Assembly: GCF_001591005.1 (NCBI RefSeq)
Contig: NZ_BCTY01000020.1
Span: 1-59,740 of the forward strand
From: Sphingomonas sanguinis NBRC 13937
GTDB taxonomy: Bacteria > Pseudomonadota > Alphaproteobacteria > Sphingomonadales > Sphingomonadaceae
DNA: 59,740 bases
Reading direction: 5' to 3'
The position numbers and the translations under genes are program-made. This document shows positions 39,079-46,821 of this stretch, piece by piece. Below the pieces are notes generated by a model, which ran no database searches, was not told where the DNA came from, and saw only the letters and a list, made by a program, of their open reading frames with translations. Each line of letters begins with the position of its first letter. The stretch's first letter is position 1.

Positions 39079-40709
39079 GGATCAAGGTCGATCCGCCGGT
39101 GGATTTTCTACGTCCCAACTCGAAATGGCATCGTCATCTTCGCGCTGAGCCCAGCGGCGACCACCGGCTTTGGGAAATCGCGGTGCTGTTCCACATCCGC
39201 GACGCCTTCCGGTCCGGTGACATATGGTTGGCGGGATCGCGCCGCTATGGCGACCTCAAGCAGCTTCTGGTCCCGCCACAGGCGATAGAGCAGACCGCGC
39301 GGCTCGCCGTGCCGCTGCGACCCGGCGAATGGCTGGCCGAGCGCAGGGCTCGACTGGATACACGGCTGAAGGAGTTTGGCCGCGCGGCGCGAACCGGCAC
39401 GATCCCAGGCGGCATCATCGAGAACGGCAAGCTGCACATCGACAAGCTGAGGGCCGACACGCCCGAAGGGGCCGAGGATCTCGTGCTCGATCTCTATCAA
39501 CAGCTCCCGCCCGCGAGGATCACCGATCTGTTGCTGGAAGTCGATGAGCGAACCGGATTTTCCGAGGCGTTCACGCATCTGCGCACCGGCGCGCCCTGCA
39601 GCGACCGGATCGGCCTGATGAACGTGTTGCTGGCGGAAGGCGTCAATCTCGGTTTGCGCAAGATGGCGGCGGCGACCAACACGCACAGCTTCTGGGAATT
39701 GCTGCGGATCGCGCGCTGGCATGTCGAAGGCAGCGCCTATGATCGGGCGCTCGCCATGATCGTGGAGGCCCACGCCGCCCTGCCCATGGCCGCCTTCTGG
39801 GGACAAGGGCAATCGGCATCCAGCGACGGGCAGTTCTTCCTTGCTACCGAGCAGGGCGAGGCGATGAATCTGATCAACGCGAAATATGGCAACGTCCCGG
39901 GCCTCAAGGGATACAGCCATGTGTCCGATCAATATGCGCCGTTCGCAACCCAGGTGATCCCGGCAACGGTCAGCGAGGCTCCCTATATCCTGGACGGGCT
40001 GCTCATGAATGACGCGGGCCGCCGCGTTCGCCAGCATTTTGCCGACACGGGCGGCTTCACCGATCATGTGTTCGCCGCCTGCGCCTTGCTCGGCTACAGG
40101 TTCGCCCCCCGTATCCGCGATCTCCCTCAGAAAAGACTCTATGCCTTCACGCCCAACGCGACGCCGGCCAATGTGCGAGCGCTGGTCGGAGGTAAGATCA
40201 ATGAACCGCACATCGAGCGCAACTGGCCCGACATCCTGCGCATCATGGCGACGATCGCAGCGGGGATCGTCGCCCCCAGCCAGATTCTTCGCAAGCTCGC
40301 CTCTTACCCGCGCCAGAATGAGCTGGCCCTCGCATTGCGAGAGGTGGGCCGCATCGAGCGAACCCTGTTCATGATCGACTGGATTCTTGATGCCGGCCTC
40401 CAGCGCCAGGCTCAGATCGGCCTCAACAAGGGTGAGGCCCACCACGCCCTAAAGCGCGCCATCAGCTTCCACCGCCGAGGTGAAATCCGGGATCGATCCG
40501 GCGAAGGCCAGCACTATCGCATCGCCGGAATGAACCTGCTCGCCGCCATCATCATATTCTGGAACACCATGAAGCTCGGCGAGGTCGTCAATACCCGGGC
40601 CGCCAGCGGTACCCATATCGCGCCTGATCTACTCGCCCACGTCTCGCCGTTGGGATGGGAACACATCAATCCAACCGGGGAATATCGCTGGCCCAAATCC
40701 TTAGCGTAG
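39079..40709 (+). pseudogene. tnpA: 5'-truncated Tn3-family transposase
   Basis: The C-terminal 543 codons or so of a third TnpA, in frame from the edge of the sulfur transposon to a stop at 40709. It keeps the catalytic region (VLLAEGVNLGLRKM, QSASSDGQFFLATE, NKGEAHHALKRAI). The first acidic residue, Asp in the other two copies (ILADGTNLG), is Glu here. The N-terminal 440 residues are absent and not found elsewhere in the window. It probably belonged to an older transposon into which the sulfur element inserted, after which the other part was lost. Confidence 0.9.
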
Positions 40710-40737
40710 GATTCCGCCCCCTCCCGCAAACGCCCCC
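40700..40737. repeat. 38-bp terminal inverted repeat of the truncated third transposon
   Basis: CTTAGCGTAGGATTCC at the inner side and CGCCCCC at the outer end give a 38-bp Tn3-like end overlapping the tnpA stop codon. It shares the inner CTTAGCGTA with the sulfur transposon repeat and differs elsewhere. No partner copy is seen in the window. Confidence 0.75.
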
Positions 40738-40905
40738 TACGATTGAGAAGCGCGGCGGAATCTCTTAGATTGATCGCTGGAGGCTTTGTTCGCGGAGACG
40801 CGCACATTGCCTTCTTTTCGTTTTAGGAAGCGCTGCCCTAAGCGACAGAAGCGAGAGCTTTGACAATGCGGCATTCCGCGATGGAGCCGACCATGTATCT
40901 TGATC
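40738..40905. other. Gap between transposon end and HAD gene
   Basis: About 170 bp without a supported gene. It contains no clear hairpin terminator for the long minus-strand metal operon that ends at 40906, which is notable given the operon's size. Short GC-rich pairings exist around 40840-40860 but are weak. Confidence 0.4.
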
Positions 40906-41655
40906 CTATCGGTGCAGACACGCGATGATGGCGGTCACGACGGCGGTGGTTTCCGCGACGTCGCGCACCCTCACTGTGTCGAGGCCGATTTCAGCAGCGG
41001 GATAGTCATTCCCACCGGGGAATATCGCATCCCCAATGAACAGCATCCCGTCGAGCGGGACACCGCTCTCGGCACTCAGGCGCTTCAGGCCATAGCCCTT
41101 GTCGATCCCTGCTCTGGTCACGTCGATCGATGTCGTGCCACCGAGATTGATCGAGAGCTCCGGCAGCTTCGCGCGCAACGTGGCCTGCAACGCGGTCCTC
41201 TTCTTTCGGTCAGGATCCCACGCTTCCTTTTCCTTCAGCGGCGCTGCCTGCCCCAGGCCCGAAAAGGTGATCTGGCTGCCCCGGTCCTCGATCCGTTCGC
41301 CCCAGATACGTTCGTCGGCGAGACCGGCATCGGTCAGCGCCTGATCGAAGGCCGTGCGGATCTTCGCCTTCTCCGCGTCGTCGAACAGTTCGGCATAGAC
41401 CGCGCGCCAAGCGCCATTGATGAACCGATAGAGTTTCGTGCCTGTGGTCGGCATCAACCAGAGACGGTCGAGCGCGACGCCGGCAGGAAGGCGCGAGGCG
41501 ATCTGCTTTTCGAACTGCGGCCAGTCCCCGCCCGAGATCACCGCCACATCCGTGATGGCGAGCAATCGGGCGAGGATTGCGGCCATATCCTCCGATAACG
41601 GCCGCTTGCTCTCGGCAAGCGTGCCGTCGAGGTCGAAGGCGATCAGCCACTTCAT
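40906..41655 (-). CDS. HAD-IIB family phosphatase at the end of the metal operon
   Basis: 249 aa. HAD motif I FDLDGTLAESKRPL, motif II AVISGG, and motifs III/IV AGIDKGYGLKRL with MLFIGDAIFPGGNDYPA. The cap is of the Cof/phosphomannomutase-like IIB type. Substrates of this class are usually sugar phosphates. Its ATG overlaps the P-type ATPase stop by four bases (ATGA), so it is translated with the metal operon, although its role there is unknown. It might dephosphorylate a metabolite that accumulates under metal stress. Confidence 0.85.
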   Translation of the reverse strand: MKWLIAFDLDGTLAESKRPLSEDMAAILARLLAITDVAVISGGDWPQFEKQIASRLPAGVALDRLWLMPTTGTKLYRFINGAWRAVYAELFDDAEKAKIRTAFDQALTDAGLADERIWGERIEDRGSQITFSGLGQAAPLKEKEAWDPDRKKRTALQATLRAKLPELSINLGGTTSIDVTRAGIDKGYGLKRLSAESGVPLDGMLFIGDAIFPGGNDYPAAEIGLDTVRVRDVAETTAVVTAIIACLHR

Positions 41656-44153
41656 GCCGCCTTCCCTGCCGGATCGCGGTAGGCGAGCAGCCTGAGCGCA
41701 TTGATGACGACGAGCAGCGTCGATCCCTCATGAACCGCCACCGCTGGCCCAATGCCGAGGCCGAGGATGGTAGCAGGCACCAGGAAGGCGACGACACCCA
41801 GGCTGACGAAGACGTTCTGCCGGATGATTCCACGGGTATGGCGGCTAAGACCGACTGCGAATGGCAGGTGCGCCAGATCGTCGGCCATCAGCGCCACGTC
41901 GGCTGTCTCCAGCGCAACGTCCGACCCCGCCGCGCCCATCGCGATGCCGACCGTGGCGCTTGCCATCGCCGGCGCATCGTTCACGCCGTCGCCCACCATC
42001 GCGACCTTGTCTTCGCCGGCGAGCTTCTTGATCGCGGCAACCTTGTCTTCGGGCATGAGGTCGCCCCACGCTTCGTCGATCCCGACTTCGTCGGCGATCG
42101 CTTCGGCGACTTTCTGGTGATCGCCGGAGATCATTATCATCCGCGACACGCCCATCTCGTGCAGCCGACGCAACGCGGTCTTGGCAGCTTCGCGAGGCGT
42201 GTCCATCAGGCCGATCGCGCCCAGGTCGCGGTCCCCCTTGCGGACCACCATTGTCGTGCGGCCGTTCTCGCGCAGCTTCGCGATTGCGTCCTGCGCGCCC
42301 TGCCCCAGCGCCGGAATGCCCTCACTTCCGAACATCTCGGCCTTGCCGATCCACACCGTCTCGCCATCCACGCTCGCGGTGACGCCCCGACCGGTCAGGC
42401 TCTTGAGGTCGCCGGCAGTCGGCACGGCACGATCGTTCAGACGTTCGCGGCCGTCCTTGACGATCGCTTGGGCCAGGGGATGGTCGCTCAACGCTTCGAC
42501 GGCGACAGCCAGCGCCAGCAACTCGCCTTCATCGGCGCCATCGACGGGCACGACATCAGTGATGCGCGGACGACCTTCGGTCAGCGTGCCCGTCTTGTCG
42601 AAAGCGATCGCTTTGAGCGACCCGAGGTTTTCGAGCGGTGCACCGCCCTTCACGAGCACGCCGCCCCGCGCTGCACGGGCAACGCCCGACAGGACCGCGC
42701 TCGGCGTTGCGATCGCGAGCGCGCACGGGCTTGCCGCCACCAGCACCGCCATCGCGCGATAGAAGCTGTCGCGGAACGGCTCGTCGACGACCACCCATGC
42801 GAACAGCAGGAGCACTGACAGGACCAGGACGGCGGGCACGAAGATCCGTTCGAACCGGTCGGTGAAGCGCTGCGTCGGCGACTTCTGCGTCTCCGCTTCG
42901 CTCACCATCTTCACGACCTTGGCAAGCGCGCTTTCATTGGAACGGCGTGTCACCTCGATCTCGATCGCGCCGCCGCCGTTGATCGTACCAGCAAAAACCC
43001 GGCTTTCCGCGTCGACTGCATCGGGCTTGGCGCGTGCCGCTGCGGCATCTGCGACCGGCACCTTGTCGACCGGGATGCTTTCACCCGTGACCGGGGCCTG
43101 GTTGATCGCGCTGGTGCCCTTGATGACGAAGCCGTCGGCAGGCAGGCGCTCGTTCGGGCGGACGATGGCAATGTCCCCGACGACCATCTGCTCGACCGGG
43201 ATTTCGCTGGTCTGCCCGCCGCGTCGCACGGTCGCGGTTTCGGGCGCGAGCTTCGCCAGCGCCTCGATCGCCTTCTTGGCGCGGCCCATTGCATAATGCT
43301 CAAGCGCATGGCCGAGGCTGAACAGGAACAGCAGCAGCGCACCTTCGGCCCATGCGCCCAGCGCAGCGGCGCCGGCCGCAGCGACCAACATCAGCGTGTC
43401 GATCTCGAACTTCTTCATCCGGAGGTTGTCGATCGCCTCGCGCAGCGTGAAGAATCCGCCGAAGAAATAGGCTGCGATATAGCAGGCGGTCGGCAGCCAT
43501 TCGGGCGCGCCAGCGACCAGCCTCTCGATCGCGTAGCCGATCCCCAGCAGCGCGCCACAGGCGAGCGCGAAGATCAGCTCGGTATTGGGGCCGAGAAATT
43601 CGGCGTGGCTATGGTCGTGGCCATCGCCGGGGCCGTGCTTCTCTTCGCCCGCGCCGTGGCCCCCGGGGCCGTGGTCGTGGCCGGCATGTTCATCGGCAGC
43701 GACCCGCTTGCCCACCCTCACCTTCAGCTTGCGAAGCGCAGCGCGCACCTCCTCTTCGGTGGTTTCGCGGCGATCATATTCGACCCGGACAGACCCGCTG
43801 GTGCTGGCGCTTGCCTGGACCACGCCGGGCAAGGCGCACAGCGCATCGCTGACCGTGCGCGCCCGACGTTCGTGGTTGATCCCCGTCACCTGCCAGATCG
43901 CATGGCCGTAGCGCTCGGTGATTTCGGCACCTGCGGCGCGCACCATTTCGCGCAACCGTGGCAGCGGCAGCTTGGCGGCATCGAAATGGATGCACAGCGC
44001 CGCTGGCGTGTTGCCGTCGAGACAGATCACATGCGCCCGCTCGACACCTTCGCGCTTTGACAGGGTTGATACGAGACGGTCCAGGCAGGCATCGGCCGCG
44101 TCAGGAAGGTCCGGCAACAACACTGGAATGTCGAGTTCGAGCTTGTCGTTCAT
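41652..44153 (-). CDS. ZntA/CadA-type heavy-metal P-type ATPase
   Basis: 833 aa from the ATG at 44153 (AAAGGAGG upstream). It has about 200 N-terminal residues with HMA-like folds but no CxxC, and a His-rich linker (AGHDHGPGGHGAGEEKHG). Then come helices with ASPCALAIATPSA (CPC-equivalent SPC), phosphorylation site FDKTGTLTEGRP, the HP motif of P1B pumps (EALSDHPLAQAI) and hinge MVGDGVNDAPAMA. SPC rather than CPC is unusual for Zn/Cd/Pb pumps and resembles the P1B-4 (CoaT/CzcP) group. Exports cytosolic Zn/Cd/Co. Overlaps CDF and HAD genes. Confidence 0.92.
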   Translation of the reverse strand: MNDKLELDIPVLLPDLPDAADACLDRLVSTLSKREGVERAHVICLDGNTPAALCIHFDAAKLPLPRLREMVRAAGAEITERYGHAIWQVTGINHERRARTVSDALCALPGVVQASASTSGSVRVEYDRRETTEEEVRAALRKLKVRVGKRVAADEHAGHDHGPGGHGAGEEKHGPGDGHDHSHAEFLGPNTELIFALACGALLGIGYAIERLVAGAPEWLPTACYIAAYFFGGFFTLREAIDNLRMKKFEIDTLMLVAAAGAAALGAWAEGALLLFLFSLGHALEHYAMGRAKKAIEALAKLAPETATVRRGGQTSEIPVEQMVVGDIAIVRPNERLPADGFVIKGTSAINQAPVTGESIPVDKVPVADAAAARAKPDAVDAESRVFAGTINGGGAIEIEVTRRSNESALAKVVKMVSEAETQKSPTQRFTDRFERIFVPAVLVLSVLLLFAWVVVDEPFRDSFYRAMAVLVAASPCALAIATPSAVLSGVARAARGGVLVKGGAPLENLGSLKAIAFDKTGTLTEGRPRITDVVPVDGADEGELLALAVAVEALSDHPLAQAIVKDGRERLNDRAVPTAGDLKSLTGRGVTASVDGETVWIGKAEMFGSEGIPALGQGAQDAIAKLRENGRTTMVVRKGDRDLGAIGLMDTPREAAKTALRRLHEMGVSRMIMISGDHQKVAEAIADEVGIDEAWGDLMPEDKVAAIKKLAGEDKVAMVGDGVNDAPAMASATVGIAMGAAGSDVALETADVALMADDLAHLPFAVGLSRHTRGIIRQNVFVSLGVVAFLVPATILGLGIGPAVAVHEGSTLLVVINALRLLAYRDPAGKAA

Positions 44154-44758
44154 GACGACCTCCTTTCGCTTTTCTTGGTTTCGGCGCGCGCGTCGCGCAG
44201 GATTTCGACACCGCCCTTGATGGCGATGATGGCGGTGGCGAAGCCGACCAGCAGGTCCGGCCAATTGGTACCCAACCACAGCACCAGCACGCCGGCGATC
44301 AGGATGCCGCCGTTGGAAATGAAGTCGTTGAAGCTGAAGGTGGTTGCGGCCCGGAGATTGACGTCCGGATCCTTGAGGCGCTGGAGCAGCCGCAGGCAGA
44401 GGTAATTCACGACGCCGGCGATCGCGGACATGACCATCATGGTAGGTCCGATGGGCTCGCTGCCCTGCACGTAGCGCCGTCCGACATCGATCAAGATGCC
44501 GCCCGCGAAGATCAGCAGCATGACGCCCGAAGCGACCGCGGCGCGTGTCTTCCATGTCTGGCCCCGGGTGAGCGCCACAAGGCTCAGCGCATACACAGCC
44601 GTATCGGACAGGTTGTCGACGCCGTTGGCGATCAGCGCGCTCGAGTCCGCGAAGAAGCCGGAAACGAAGAAGCCCGCAGCGATCGCCGCGTTCAGCAGCA
44701 GGACGATCCACAGTGTGCGGCGCTCCTGCCCGCCATTGTTGTCGTTGCCCGGGATCAT
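44150..44758 (-). CDS. Cation diffusion facilitator (CDF) transporter
   Basis: 202 aa, shorter than classical CzcD (about 300) because it ends after the six helices without the cytosolic C-terminal domain. Helices 2 and 5 carry the metal ligands in FFADSSALIANGVDNLSDTAVY and TTFSFNDFISNGGILIAG; the usual HxxxD pairs are replaced by NxxxD patterns, pointing to altered metal preference. Proton-coupled efflux of divalent cation to the periplasm. Four-base overlaps with the ZIP and ATPase genes. Confidence 0.87.
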   Translation of the reverse strand: MIPGNDNNGGQERRTLWIVLLLNAAIAAGFFVSGFFADSSALIANGVDNLSDTAVYALSLVALTRGQTWKTRAAVASGVMLLIFAGGILIDVGRRYVQGSEPIGPTMMVMSAIAGVVNYLCLRLLQRLKDPDVNLRAATTFSFNDFISNGGILIAGVLVLWLGTNWPDLLVGFATAIIAIKGGVEILRDARAETKKSERRSS

Positions 44759-45441
44759 CCCATCATCTCCTCAAGTGTCAGCAGGGCCAGGAAGCCGACG
44801 AAAAACATCGAGCTGATGAGCGGGGTGTCGGGTTTCTCGTGCGCCTCGACCAGCAACTCCTCCGTGACGAGGTAGAGCAGCGCCATCAGCCCGAAGCTGA
44901 GGAAGCCGGCGATCATCACCGGCGACAGCGCGGCGACCGGCACGGCAGCGAGCGCGCCGATCGGCAGCAGCAGGGCCAATGCCGAGACGATCACGATGAT
45001 GCGCAAGCGCGAGCGATAGGTTTCCGCCAGCTCGTCGGTCAGCGTCAGTCCCAGAAATAACACTTCCAGAGTGAGCGCGATCGTCAGCAGGAGACCTGCC
45101 TTCTCGCCCGCCACGAAAGCGAGGCCGAGCACCAGGCCGTCGACCAGAATGTCGATGCCGATCGCGGCGAGTAGCGCCATCGGCCCCTTGAAGCGGGCCT
45201 CAAGAGCCTTGAGCCCCAGCATGGTCGCGACGCCCGCCGCCCCGCCGATCAACGTCGCGCTGGGCGATGCCTCATGCTTGACCTGCGGCAGGATTTCGGT
45301 CGCTGCCGCCGCGAACACGACGCCGGCAGCGAGATGCTGTAGGCCCGCCACGAGGCCAGGTTTCAACTTGGTGCGGCTCGCGACAATCGCGCCGAGCACG
45401 ACCGCCAGCACAGGCGCAAGCGTATAGAGCAGTGCCTGCAT
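44755..45441 (-). CDS. ZIP-family metal permease
   Basis: 228 aa, eight helices. The ZIP signature is reduced: helix 4-5 region GLQHLAAGVVFAAAATEILP and IGIDILVDGLVLGLAF hold the polar/acidic residues that replace the usual HNxxEG. ZIP proteins normally import Zn or Fe, so its place inside an efflux operon is notable; it may work in reverse or supply metal to sensors. Its ATG lies 3 bp after the lipoprotein stop and its stop overlaps the CDF start. Confidence 0.85.
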   Translation of the reverse strand: MQALLYTLAPVLAVVLGAIVASRTKLKPGLVAGLQHLAAGVVFAAAATEILPQVKHEASPSATLIGGAAGVATMLGLKALEARFKGPMALLAAIGIDILVDGLVLGLAFVAGEKAGLLLTIALTLEVLFLGLTLTDELAETYRSRLRIIVIVSALALLLPIGALAAVPVAALSPVMIAGFLSFGLMALLYLVTEELLVEAHEKPDTPLISSMFFVGFLALLTLEEMMG

Positions 45442-45444
45442 TTC

Positions 45445-45858
45445 CTAGGACTCCTCCGGGGTTCGGTGGCAGACGCGGATCTTCCCGCGTCGCGTGAACG
45501 CGATCGATCCGCCCGCCACGACAGCCCGCGAATGGTCGCCGCGAAACTCGTCACCGGTTCGCTGCGCGCGCAGGATCTCGGTCCTGCCCTTCGGCAGCCA
45601 GGTGACGGCCATTTTCAAGCCGTCATCGATGAAGTCGACATCGGCGCGTGTGCCGTCGTCGCAGTACATGATGCGCTGCGCGATTAGTTTCGACGTCAGA
45701 TGCTTTTCATGCGCCGGCTCGGTAGGCTGGGTCGGCGCTGGATTACACGCCCCTATAACCGCCCCGGAGACGAGAACGACGCCGAGGCGCGCGATCGCCA
45801 GACCGGCCCGATTCAGGCCGCACAAGGTTGTCACATTTGAAATCGACGTGTCAGACAT
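45445..45858 (-). CDS. MliC-like lipoprotein of the metal operon, copy 2
   Basis: About 137 aa from ATG 45858 (GGAAGAG upstream). An ATG at 45909 overlapping the upstream gene's stop (ATGA) with GGAAGG before it is equally plausible and would add 17 residues. Lipobox VIGAC. The mature part QRIMYCDDGTRADVDFIDDGLKMAVTWLPKGRTEILRAQ closely parallels the lipoprotein at 23523-23879, ending ...GKIRVCHR. The Cys-x-x-G opening and last Cys suggest the MliC lysozyme-inhibitor fold. Outer-membrane lipoprotein of unknown role. Confidence 0.7.
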   Translation of the reverse strand: MSDTSISNVTTLCGLNRAGLAIARLGVVLVSGAVIGACNPAPTQPTEPAHEKHLTSKLIAQRIMYCDDGTRADVDFIDDGLKMAVTWLPKGRTEILRAQRTGDEFRGDHSRAVVAGGSIAFTRRGKIRVCHRTPEES

Positions 45859-45905
45859 CGGTCTCTTCCGACGAAGCGCCCTGTGGCGTTCGAAGGCAGG
45901 GCAGT

Positions 45906-46283
45906 TCATCGCGTGCCTTCCCGCTCGCAGATCCGGGTACGGCCATCGCCTTCCACGATGGTGAGCTGCGACCCCTTGAAGGTCGCGGTGGCTGTTTCGC
46001 CGACATATTGCAGGCCCTGCGCTGGCGCGGTCAGCATCATCGGCGGTCCCCCGTTGGAGCGCCGCAAATCGATCTGCAGGCCGTTGTCCTTGTAATCGAC
46101 GAACAGCGGTTCCCCGTCGGAACAGCGATATCTATGCCGCCCCATTTCCCCGGTCGCCACGGCGCTGTCGGACGAATGGATCTGCTGCTCCGTTGGCGGG
46201 GCTGGCGGCTTTCTTTCCGAGCACGCCGCGAGCCCGACAACGAGGATGACGGCGGGCAGCACCCGCTTACAGTGCATCATCAT
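45906..46283 (-). CDS. MliC-like lipoprotein of the metal operon, copy 1
   Basis: 125 aa. Signal and lipobox MHCKRVLPAVILVVGLAAC. The mature domain RYRCSDGEPLFVDYKDNGLQIDL ... PAQGLQYVGETATATFKGSQLTIVEGDGRTRICE fits the MliC pattern even better than the other two: CSDG opening, SG/GxxY-type middle (GLQYVGE), closing C. MliC proteins inhibit C-type lysozyme at the envelope. Its ATG overlaps the stop of the SRPBCC gene and its stop overlaps a possible start of the next lipoprotein gene. Confidence 0.75.
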   Translation of the reverse strand: MMMHCKRVLPAVILVVGLAACSERKPPAPPTEQQIHSSDSAVATGEMGRHRYRCSDGEPLFVDYKDNGLQIDLRRSNGGPPMMLTAPAQGLQYVGETATATFKGSQLTIVEGDGRTRICEREGTR

Positions 46284-46768
46284 CGCGCCTTCCTCCTGTA
46301 GCGGAAGGGGACGCGCTGACGATTGATAGCCCGGGCAGGCTGACCTACCCGCCAGCGGAGATAGGTTGCGAGGCGATCGTCAGATTCGACCATCAGGGAT
46401 CGCAGGCGGCGCAACATCATCGCCGCGAACGGCAGGGAGAGCGCCCCGCGCAGCGTGCAGCTATGCGTTAGCCTGGTGCCGCCATCGTCCCCCGCCAGCT
46501 CGTACCGCTCTTCGAGCGTGAACAGATAGGGGATGCCGCAGGACCAAGCGAAGGCGTGCGGTTTATCGAATCGATCAATCCGTGCTGGCGTCCGAATTGG
46601 CCGGGTGATGCCCTGGATCGCAAAGGTGCATTCTGTGTCGCCGAGCCGGGACGGATCATCGAGAAATACGAGCGGACTCCACGCCCGGCGATGATCCGGA
46701 TCGGTGAGTGCCGACCAGATGCGCAGTGGCCCGCCGTGAAGCATCGAGCTGGTTATGGTGCGAGGCAT
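46280..46768 (-). CDS. SRPBCC (START-like) domain protein
   Basis: 162 aa from the ATG at 46768 (GGGAGATGGGGAT upstream); a longer start would use poor codons. Begins MPRTITSSMLHGGPLRIWSALTDPDHRRAWSPLV, the usual first strand and helix of SRPBCC proteins, followed by GITRPIRTPARIDRFDKPHAFAWSC and a C-terminal helix LPFAAMMLRRLRSLMVESDDRLATYL. A hydrophobic cavity for a small ligand or lipid is expected. It lies 53 bp after czcA within the operon; a role in metal resistance is not known. Confidence 0.8.
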   Translation of the reverse strand: MPRTITSSMLHGGPLRIWSALTDPDHRRAWSPLVFLDDPSRLGDTECTFAIQGITRPIRTPARIDRFDKPHAFAWSCGIPYLFTLEERYELAGDDGGTRLTHSCTLRGALSLPFAAMMLRRLRSLMVESDDRLATYLRWRVGQPARAINRQRVPFRYRRKAR

Positions 46769-46821
46769 ATCCCCATCTCCCAGAGATGGGCGGGGCGATC
46801 GCGGATCGCCCCGCCCATCCA

